Source: Sphingomonas sp. Leaf33
GTDB lineage: Bacteria > Pseudomonadota > Alphaproteobacteria > Sphingomonadales > Sphingomonadaceae
DNA: 40,399 nt
Reading direction: 5' to 3'
Assembly: GCF_001421785.1 (NCBI RefSeq)
Contig: NZ_LMLB01000009.1
Span: forward strand, 1-40,399
The stretch's first letter is position 1. Every line of letters starts with the position of its first letter. Under the pieces are notes generated by a model, which made no database searches, was not told the origin of the DNA, and saw only the letters and a list, made by a program, of their open reading frames with translations. Positions 33,880 through 40,399 of the stretch are shown here, in pieces. The translations under genes and the position numbers were made by a program.

Positions 33880-35598
33880 TCAATTCTCGTTGCGGATCGG
33901 CAGCTTGGAGGTGAAGACGCGCGGCGGCAGAGCGGCCGCACCCAGCATCTTCCTGCCCTTGTTCGCCGCCAGGACGCGACGGTCGGCAGCGACGTCGGCC
34001 TGCCATTCGTTCCACTGCACCAGCGCGCCCGTCATCTGCAGCGAGAAGTCGGTGGAGATCCAGTCCCCGCGACCGCTGGCATAGGATGGCATGTTCGGAC
34101 CCAGCACGCATTTCCCGCCGACCTTCGTCTCGAACGGCGACGCGCATTTGGTTTCGGCGAAGAAGATACTGTCCATGTCGGCGAACGATACGCCGTTGAC
34201 CTCCTTCGGAGCCGGCGTCGCGTTCAGGATCGCGCACTGCGGCGTGATCGTCGGCGAATAGAAGTTGGCCAGCAACGGCGGCGTGTTGTTGTTCTTGTCC
34301 GGCACCGACGCGGTCATGTGGCAGGACGTGCACGAACTCGCCACATTGTCTGCCGGGCCGTTGAGCCGCGAGTTGCAGCCGAGGTGGCCCGGCTGCTTCG
34401 ACACGATCGCGCCCCCGGACTTGTTGATGCGGTCGACCACATCCCACTGGATCACGCCGCCCCGGAACCCGTTCGTCCGCGGCGCGGCGGGGAAGACGGA
34501 CGCGAGTTGCCCCGTCGGCGGCGTATCGTTGCCCCAGATCAGCCCGAGCGGCGAGATGCGGTTCCACGGGTTACGCTCCCCGGCGCGCGCTTCGCCATCG
34601 GCGACGAAGGTGCCCAGCACCCACCCGTTCGGCGCACGCGCATCGCGCACCGCGACGTCGAACTGGAGCAAAGTCACCTTGCGCGGGGATCGCTGGCAGG
34701 CCGCACTTTGCGCCGGCATGGACGCACCGGCTGCCGGGGTACAAAAGGTCGGGTTGGACGCGGTCGATCCACCCATGCTGATGTTGGCGGTCCACTGCGG
34801 CAGATTGCGCAACATCGGCATGTTGTCGGCGCTGGCCGTCGTGAACAGCAGTTTGCCGACGACCGTCCCCTCCGCAAAGGCCAGGTTGTCGGTCGGCATC
34901 TTGACGGTGCCGTCATCACGCCACACCGACGCGAGCGTCGGGGCGGCATTGCCGTTGTAGAACGCCACCGCCCAGACCGTCGTGCCGAGCGGTGCAGATT
35001 GCAACGATACGCTGAGCGTCACCGGCGCCTCGCGGGTCAACCCGTGGATGAATTCGCGGCCCTGGATCGGGCTGTAGGTCTGGAACGGCATGTTGAACCA
35101 TTGCCGCTTCGTGTTGGCGCACGCATTCCAGTCGGTGTCGACATCCCCGGAATCGATATTGCCTTCCTGGATGTAGCGCATCAGCGCCCAGGCATAATCG
35201 TTGGCGAGCGCAGCCTTGCCGGTGGGCGCGACGCTGCCGTCGAACAGCGCGTTGAAACGGCGGTCGCGCCACGTCATCGCGCGGGGATCGTCGGGGCGCC
35301 CGGCGGAGAAGCGATCCGCGATACGGAAGGCGGGATTGGTGTAGGCAGGGTTGGCCGGCGTCCAGTTCTGCGCCGCGGGCGTGTCGCTGATCGTCTGTCC
35401 GCGCCACATGCCGACGTTCTGGAAGGCCGGGTCCTGCCAATAGGACGGCCAGGTTCCGCTGCACGGGCTGACCGACGCTACCGCGGACGCCTTTGCGCCC
35501 GGCGCTGGAGCCGGCGTATCGCTCGCCGCCACGCCGCATCCCGACAGCGGCGGAACGGCGGCAAGAACGAGCATGGCGGCGCGTGCGGATCGGATCAT
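33880..35598 (-). CDS. Cytochrome c-like lipoprotein with one CxxCH site
   Basis: The 572-aa protein starts with a lipoprotein signal ending LSGC (Cys21), so it is probably anchored on the periplasmic side. One covalent-heme motif, CTSCH (about 423-427, within SSCTSCHMTASVPDKNN), lies in the C-terminal third. The long N-terminal region contains FNMPFQTYSPIQGREFIHGL and matches no domain I recognise. The ATG at 35598 has AGGGGAG upstream; a longer frame to 35664 lacks a signal. It is divergent from the dehydrogenase operon. It may carry electrons from, or sense, the neighbouring system; this is inference. Confidence 0.75.
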   Translation of the reverse strand: MIRSARAAMLVLAAVPPLSGCGVAASDTPAPAPGAKASAVASVSPCSGTWPSYWQDPAFQNVGMWRGQTISDTPAAQNWTPANPAYTNPAFRIADRFSAGRPDDPRAMTWRDRRFNALFDGSVAPTGKAALANDYAWALMRYIQEGNIDSGDVDTDWNACANTKRQWFNMPFQTYSPIQGREFIHGLTREAPVTLSVSLQSAPLGTTVWAVAFYNGNAAPTLASVWRDDGTVKMPTDNLAFAEGTVVGKLLFTTASADNMPMLRNLPQWTANISMGGSTASNPTFCTPAAGASMPAQSAACQRSPRKVTLLQFDVAVRDARAPNGWVLGTFVADGEARAGERNPWNRISPLGLIWGNDTPPTGQLASVFPAAPRTNGFRGGVIQWDVVDRINKSGGAIVSKQPGHLGCNSRLNGPADNVASSCTSCHMTASVPDKNNNTPPLLANFYSPTITPQCAILNATPAPKEVNGVSFADMDSIFFAETKCASPFETKVGGKCVLGPNMPSYASGRGDWISTDFSLQMTGALVQWNEWQADVAADRRVLAANKGRKMLGAAALPPRVFTSKLPIRNEN

Positions 35599-35770
35599 GA
35601 GTTCGGTGCTCCCCTGTACCCCCGCCCCGACCAGGCCCCCGCCCGTCCGACCAAGGGTGTGCAAGGCCGCAGGATCACGCCCGGCGTGTCACGGCTGCAA
35701 GCAGAGACTGGTCCAAATCAAACGCATCTCCCCCGTCCGGCAGTGTCGCGTCCTTGACTGACGGGGCAAT

Positions 35771-35804
35771 CTGGCGGGAGATTGACGGGTTGGCGACCCG
35801 CCAG
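35771..35804. promoter_or_regulatory. Inverted repeat upstream of the dehydrogenase operon
   Basis: CTGGCGGG (35771-35778) and CCCGCCAG (35797-35804) are perfect inverted repeats separated by 18 bases, 46 bases before the GTG of the small-subunit gene. The interval also contains CGGGT-TGGCG-ACCCG. It could be an operator or an mRNA hairpin in the 252-bp divergent region (35599-35850). Confidence 0.35.
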
Positions 35805-35850
35805 GGCGGCGACACGGGCAGCGCAGACAGGCGCGGCAACAGGGGGACAC

Positions 35851-36273
35851 GTGGACGAGTATCCCGACTATGAACGGTTCATGGCGCTATCCTGCGCTCT
35901 GACCGGCTTCTCCCGCTACGACCTGGATGCGACCGGTCTCGGCACCGATTATCATGCGCAGTTCCTCAGGAATATCGGTCCCGAGATACAGGCGAGGCTG
36001 CTGGGCGTGGTCGATGCGGGCGACGGCATCGACGATCGCATCGCACGCGACCTGATGACGGTGCCGGCGCTGCGGGACGCGGCGGGGCGAGTGGTTCTGC
36101 TGTGGTATGTGGGCAGCTGGTATCAGGTCGCACCGTTCGGCGCCGATGTCGTTTCCCCGCAAAGCTATGTCGGCGGTCTCATGTGGCAGGCCGCCGCCAC
36201 GCATCCGATGGGCGCGACGCCCCAAGGCTATGGCGCCTGGGCCTTGCCACCGCCGGTGGAGCCACGCGCATGA
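35851..36273 (+). CDS. FAD-SLDH-type small subunit of a GMC dehydrogenase
   Basis: The 140-aa protein (YERFMALSCALTGFSRYDLD near the start, VVLLWYVGSWYQVAPFGADV later) matches the pattern of the small/gamma subunits of sorbitol, fructose and FAD-glucose dehydrogenases (F-x-x-L-S-x-x-L-T-G-F, then L-W-Y-x-G). Those subunits chaperone or export the flavoprotein and usually carry a twin-arginine signal; none is visible here. AGGGGGACAC before the GTG at 35851 fixes the start; in-frame extension upstream to 35782 adds no signal either. Its stop overlaps the start of the flavoprotein gene (ATGA). Confidence 0.78.
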   Translation: MDEYPDYERFMALSCALTGFSRYDLDATGLGTDYHAQFLRNIGPEIQARLLGVVDAGDGIDDRIARDLMTVPALRDAAGRVVLLWYVGSWYQVAPFGADVVSPQSYVGGLMWQAAATHPMGATPQGYGAWALPPPVEPRA

Positions 36274-38114
36274 TGCAGGGTGCAGCCATCCCGCACGACG
36301 TCGCGATCGATGTGGGTGCCAACCACTATGACGTGGTCATCGTCGGCGCAGGAATCTCGGGTTCGATCGTCGCGCGGCAACTTGCCGAAAAAGGCCGCCG
36401 CGTGCTGGTGCTGGAGGGGGGCACCGGACAGGCGCTCAGCTACGAGGGCTATCTCGGCTATCTCGACAGCTTTTACACCGCCGGCGCCAAGGTGCCCAAC
36501 GCGCCCTACCCGCTGAATCCAAATTCGCCCCAGACCGATGTCCTGGATGTCGAATGTAACGATCCCGTCGCCAACAGCCGCGGGTATATGGTGCAGACGG
36601 GGCCGAACCCGTACCGCAGCGACTATGTGCGCGCCGCGGGCGGCACCACGCTGCACTGGCTCGGCACCTGCCTGCGCATGTTGCCGGAGGATTTCGCGAC
36701 CTCTTCGCGGTTCGGTGTCGGGCTCGACTGGCCGATCGACTATGCCGCGCTGAAACCGTTCTACGAACGCGCCGAACGCGAGATCGGCGTGTCGGCGGAC
36801 GCCGCCGACCAGGCCGAGCTTGGCCGGCTGCTCGGCACCGGGGAGAACTGGATCGGGGCGGATTACGTCTATCCGATGCATCGCATCCCGCAGAGCTTCG
36901 TCGACCGATTCATGGCCGACGGCACCGACGGGCTGACGATCGCTTACGACGGCGCCGATTATCCGCTGGCGGTGACCATCACGCCGCAGGGCCGCAACGG
37001 CATGCCCAACGCCGCCTATCCCGGCGGCTACGTCCCGGTGGGCGCGGTCGGCGCACCGGACATCGGCCAGCGGTGCCAAGGCAATTCGTCGTGCGTGCCG
37101 ATCTGTCCGGTGCAGGCCAAGTACAATGCGCTAAAGACGATGAATGCCGCGGTCGCCACCGGCAACGTCCACCTTGTCACCCAGGCGGTCGCGTCGGCGG
37201 TCACGCTCGGGCCGGACGGGCGGGTCACCGGGATCGAGTACAAGGCGTATGCCGCGCCGGGTTCGCCGGCCTATGACGTCTTCACCGCCACCGGAACCGT
37301 CTTCGTACTGGCCGGGCATGTGCTGGAAAACGTCAAGCTGCTGCTGGCCGCCGGCATCGGAGGTGATGCCACGGGGCGGTATCTGATGGACCACCCGACG
37401 ATGCTGACGTGGGGCCTTGCCGAAAATCCGCTCGGCACCTTCCGCGGTCCCGGTTCGTCGTCCGGTTTCGAATCGGTGCGCGGCGGCGCGTTCCGGACGC
37501 GGCGAGCGCCGTTTCGGATCGAAATCGATAATTGGGGATGGAACTGGGCGACCGGTGCACCGGCAACGACGGTATCGTCGCTGGTCGGCGCCGGCCGCTG
37601 GGGCGCGGGCCTGCGCCACGACGTCTATGGTCAGGTGCAGCGCCAGGTCAGGCTTGGGTTCCTCATGGAAGTGCCTGCGCTGGCGAAGAACCGCATCACC
37701 ATCGATCCCGCATTCCGCGACCGGATCGACAATTTCCGTCCGATCGTCAGCTACGAAGTCCCCGATTACACCCGGGCTGGCCTGGCCGAGGCCAAGCGGA
37801 CGTCGGACCTGATCTACGGCCGGCTCAACATCACCGATCATACGCTCTACCAGCCGACCGACACCGGCTACGTCGAGTGGGAGGGCCAGGGATACGTCTA
37901 TCAGGGCGCGGGGCATTATGTCGGCGGCCATGTGATGGGGCGATCGCGCACCGATTCGGTGGTGAATGCCGAACAGCGCGTGTGGGATCACGACAATCTG
38001 TGGCTGGTCGGCTGCGGCAATATGCCGAGCGAGGGCACGTCGAACCCGACGCTGACCATGGCGGCGCTGACGATCATGGCGGCGGACGCCATCGAGCGTG
38101 CGCTCGGCCGATAG
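36270..38114 (+). CDS. GMC-family FAD dehydrogenase with Fe-S-type Cys motif
   Basis: The 614-aa protein has an FAD Rossmann start (YDVVIVGAGISGSIVARQLA), RAAGGTTLHWLGTCLRM, and the GMC active-site end (GHYVGGHVMGRSRTDSVV with His549/His554, then TSNPTLTMAALTIMAADAI with Asn592). CQGNSSCVPICPVQAKYN (Cys269, 275, 279) matches the C-x5-C-x3-C motif that ligates a 3Fe-4S cluster in FAD-dependent glucose dehydrogenase. It oxidises an alcohol or sugar-like substrate that I cannot name. There is no signal peptide. The ATG at 36270 overlaps the small-subunit stop. Partner electron acceptor is unknown. Confidence 0.9.
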   Translation: MMQGAAIPHDVAIDVGANHYDVVIVGAGISGSIVARQLAEKGRRVLVLEGGTGQALSYEGYLGYLDSFYTAGAKVPNAPYPLNPNSPQTDVLDVECNDPVANSRGYMVQTGPNPYRSDYVRAAGGTTLHWLGTCLRMLPEDFATSSRFGVGLDWPIDYAALKPFYERAEREIGVSADAADQAELGRLLGTGENWIGADYVYPMHRIPQSFVDRFMADGTDGLTIAYDGADYPLAVTITPQGRNGMPNAAYPGGYVPVGAVGAPDIGQRCQGNSSCVPICPVQAKYNALKTMNAAVATGNVHLVTQAVASAVTLGPDGRVTGIEYKAYAAPGSPAYDVFTATGTVFVLAGHVLENVKLLLAAGIGGDATGRYLMDHPTMLTWGLAENPLGTFRGPGSSSGFESVRGGAFRTRRAPFRIEIDNWGWNWATGAPATTVSSLVGAGRWGAGLRHDVYGQVQRQVRLGFLMEVPALAKNRITIDPAFRDRIDNFRPIVSYEVPDYTRAGLAEAKRTSDLIYGRLNITDHTLYQPTDTGYVEWEGQGYVYQGAGHYVGGHVMGRSRTDSVVNAEQRVWDHDNLWLVGCGNMPSEGTSNPTLTMAALTIMAADAIERALGR

Positions 38115-38124
38115 GGAGGACACG

Positions 38125-39279
38125 ATGACCGCAATGCCGATCGACGGCGGCACCGCGCCGCAACTGCCGCGCCATATCCCGGACATCGATGCACTACGGG
38201 AACATCTCCAGGCCGCGGTCGAACTGGAACACGCGACGATCCCCCCGTATCTGTGCGGCCTGTACACGATCCGCGACGGCCACAACCGCGCCGCGGCCGA
38301 GATCATTCGCACGGTCGCGGTGCAGGAAATGCTGCACATGGTGCTGGCCGCCAACGTCCTGAACGCGGTCGGCGGCGCGCCGTCGATCGACCGGCCCGAT
38401 TTCGTCTACGCCTATCCCGCCGAGTTGCCCGTCGGTGCGCATGGGCCGATCACGGTCGCACTGCAAAAATTTTCGCCTGCAGCGATCGAGACCTTCCTGG
38501 CGATCGAGGCGCCGGCACCGGCCTTGCAGCTGAAAGCAGCGCCGGGGCTGGAAGCGATGGCCGAGCCGCCCCGCATCCCCCCCGGGCAATTGCGAGAGAT
38601 GCTCCGCCGTGGCGAAGTCTATCCCTCGATCGGTGACTTCTACCAAGCGATCGAGCAGGGTCTGGTCGCGCTGGAATTGCTCGCGCAGGGCCGCTCGGAC
38701 GGCACGATCTTCACCGGCGATCACGACCGGCAAGTGACGTCGGAATATTACTATAACAGCGGCGGCGCGGTCGTGACTGTCACCGATCTGGCGAGCGCGC
38801 TCGAGGCGTTGAAGATCATCGTCGAACAGGGTGAGGGGTTCGAACACGGCGTGGACGACGACGACCGCGGCATGTTCCGCCAGCCGAGCGAAGCGGCGCA
38901 TTACTACCGCTTCAAGCAGATCGCGTATGGCCGCTACTACCAGAGCGACGACGATCCCGATCAGCCGCCGACCGGCGCGGACTTCCCGGTCGATCATTCC
39001 GCGGCTGCCGTGTTCGACATGATCGACAATCCATCGGTCGGCGCGTTTCCCGCGGGCCCGGTGCGCGATCAGGCGACCGCGTGCGCGCAGTCCTACACCC
39101 GCTTGCTGGCGTTGATCGACCGGGCAGTGAACGGCGAGCGCGATCAGCTGATCCCGGCAGTCGTCCAGATGTTTACGCTGAAGGCGGCGGCGGTGGCGTT
39201 GCTGAACAATCCGGCAAGCCCGGATGGTCCGGCGCGCGCGGGCCCGTGCTTCGACTACATGCCGATGGACTCGCACTGA
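38125..39279 (+). CDS. VioB-type ferritin-like protein (PF12902-like)
   Basis: The 384-aa protein opens with a ferritin-like helix pair: LQAAVELEHATIPPYLCGLY (Glu35) and IIRTVAVQEMLHMVLAANVL (Glu68-x-x-His71), then NAVGGAPSI. This is the iminophenyl-pyruvate dimer synthase (VioB N-terminal-like) family. In violacein-type pathways a relative couples amino-acid imines; most family members are uncharacterised. The residues are suited to a metal or heme site, but the cofactor is unproven. GGGAGGA before ATG 38125 fixes the start, 10 nt after the GMC gene, so the three genes form an operon. No other violacein genes are present. Confidence 0.8.
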   Translation: MTAMPIDGGTAPQLPRHIPDIDALREHLQAAVELEHATIPPYLCGLYTIRDGHNRAAAEIIRTVAVQEMLHMVLAANVLNAVGGAPSIDRPDFVYAYPAELPVGAHGPITVALQKFSPAAIETFLAIEAPAPALQLKAAPGLEAMAEPPRIPPGQLREMLRRGEVYPSIGDFYQAIEQGLVALELLAQGRSDGTIFTGDHDRQVTSEYYYNSGGAVVTVTDLASALEALKIIVEQGEGFEHGVDDDDRGMFRQPSEAAHYYRFKQIAYGRYYQSDDDPDQPPTGADFPVDHSAAAVFDMIDNPSVGAFPAGPVRDQATACAQSYTRLLALIDRAVNGERDQLIPAVVQMFTLKAAAVALLNNPASPDGPARAGPCFDYMPMDSH

Positions 39280-39299
39280 CCGACGACGGCGGCTGAGAA

Positions 39300-40330
39300 C
39301 AGCAGGTCCGACGCTGTCGCAAATTGCCAAGAGTCTTAACGAGGACGGCATCCCCAGCCCGAGGGGTCAGTGGATTGCCTCGACTATCCGCGGCGTCCCG
39401 AAGAAGGCCGTCGGCATCCTTAACACCCGCTGTATGTCGGCAGGCTCGTCTGGAGTCGGCGGCAATAGCGCCGCAACCCGGACAGTGAGACACCGGAGCG
39501 TCGCTACCGTGTTCGGAACAAGTCTGAGTGAGTCGAAGTAGCCGTTCGGATCTGCGCATCGTCGACGATCAGCTTTGGGATGCGGTGCATATGGAAATTG
39601 AGCAGCGCCAGCGTCCCCAGGCCAAAGCCTCGCGTGGCCGACCGAACCGAAAGAAGCACCCTCTTTCTGAACTGATCCACTGCAGCGTATGTGGCTCGAA
39701 CTACACCATCAGCGGCACGGACTATTATCGCTGCGCGGATCAGAAGGAGCGCGGTACCTGCGGCAACACCGTATCCGTTCGCAGGGAGCCACTGGAGCAC
39801 GCGACGGTTGCTGTATTCCGGCACAGCCTTTTCTCGCCCGAGCACGCGCGTGCCTTTGCGGAAGAGTTCGCCTTGAAATGAGCCGCCTGTCGCGAGAGGC
39901 TGTCCGATATGACCGCAGCTTGACGGACCGATTATCGGTCGTGTCGTCCGAGATCGTCAACCTCGGCGCAGACCTCTTAGCCGGCGTCATCAGCGACGCG
40001 CTGGCGATGATGCTTGCGGACCGTGAAGTGGGACAAGGCGCACCTCGAGGCGCAAATTACGCTTCAGCCATGCGTCGAGCGGATCACCCTGCCCAGCCCG
40101 ATGGAGCTGATCCAGCTGTTGTCGCTACTGGCATCTCGTCTGGCAAAGGCGTTGGACGCGGAGACTATCCTTGCAAAGCCGCTGAACTTCTGTCTCGGTT
40201 GATCGAGAGCGTGACGATCTATCCGGCTAAGGACGGCTCCGCGGAGGCGGAAGTGGTTGCGCAGGTTGCGGATCTGGCGGTGTGGGCCATAAACTACGAC
40301 GCCGCCCCGAAGAGCGGCGTTGGTCGTTCT
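39300..40330 (+). pseudogene. Large serine recombinase, 3' part, multiply frameshifted
   Basis: Recombinase-domain sequence (LSQIAKSLNEDGIPSPRGQW, STIRG...GILN) starts at about 39311. After a frameshift near 39430 it continues as LYVGRLVWSRRQ and then an in-frame TAG. A further shift near 39530 leads to LRIVDDQLWDAVHMEIEQRQ and the zinc-ribbon CSVCGSNYTISGTDYYRCAD. More shifts near 39875, 40020 and 40200 give SRLSREAVRYDRS, AHLEAQITLQPC and LIESVTIYPAKDGSAEAEVV. The N-terminal catalytic serine domain is absent. It is a dead integrase fragment abutting a tRNA gene. Confidence 0.85.
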
Positions 40331-40337
40331 ATGGCAT

Positions 40338-40399
<62 letters not shown>

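Noticed and set aside
34318..35757. Plus-strand 479-codon frame opposite the cytochrome lipoprotein
   Set aside because: The minus strand has the lipobox and CxxCH; the plus translation is Arg-rich shadow.
38125..39279. A violacein or bisindole biosynthesis cluster
   Set aside because: Only a VioB-N-terminal-like ferritin domain is present; no VioA, C, D or E and no long VioB C-terminal part.
37131..39351. Two long minus-strand frames (37131-38354, 38194-39351)
   Set aside because: They are antisense to the GMC and ferritin-like genes.

Overview
The window is high-GC DNA from an alphaproteobacterium, most probably a sphingomonad. This rests on the flavour of the flagellar proteins, the N-terminus of the RHS protein, frequent GTG starts and 1-4 nt gene overlaps. 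No rRNA or other phylogenetic marker is present to prove it.

Layout. (1) 1-7430, minus strand: one giant, uninterrupted RHS/YD-repeat gene whose 3' end lies outside the window. (2) 7638-12924, plus strand: fliQ-fliR-flhB-flhA plus a TPR gene, encoding the flagellar type III export gate. (3) 12921-28505, minus strand: a run of 23 tightly packed genes reading flgF-flgG-flgA-flgH-flgI-flgB-flgC-fliE-fliF-(fliG slot)-fliH-fliI-fliJ-fliK-flgD-flgE-fliM-like-fliN-fliO-fliP-fliA-TPR-hypothetical. It encodes rod, P/L rings, hook, MS ring, export ATPase complex and sigma-28. The rotor part is odd: FliF is short, the fliG position holds a protein of only about 114 aa, and the FliM-like protein lacks the CheY-binding N-terminal peptide. 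No flagellin, hook-associated, stator or chemotaxis gene is in the window. (4) 28.7-31.5 kb: mobile and decayed DNA. A structurally complete IS256-family element with an 8-bp target duplication sits inside a remnant that looks like the start of an IS481-type transposase, followed by two small unknown ORFs. (5) 31.5-39.3 kb: an intact redox-type cluster. It has a Vgb-like beta-propeller (minus), a putative heme-binding barrel protein (plus), a monoheme cytochrome-like lipoprotein (minus), then an operon (plus) of a sorbitol-dehydrogenase-type small subunit, a GMC flavoenzyme with an Fe-S-type Cys motif, and a VioB-type ferritin-like protein. (6) 39.3-40.4 kb: a frameshifted large serine recombinase pseudogene abutting the 3' end of an initiator tRNA gene that runs off the window.

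How the parts work together. Blocks 2 and 3 together encode almost all of a flagellar basal body, hook and export apparatus, and they are divergent from the RHS gene. Block 5 looks like an accessory oxidoreductase system: the small-subunit/GMC pair resembles FAD-dependent glucose, sorbitol or fructose dehydrogenases but lacks a visible export signal, and it is coupled to a ferritin-like (PF12902-type) enzyme. The recombinase remnant and tRNA suggest that the right end is an integration boundary. The substrate and product of block 5 cannot be read from the sequence; that cluster and the rotor-reduced flagellar operon are the best candidates for undescribed biology here.
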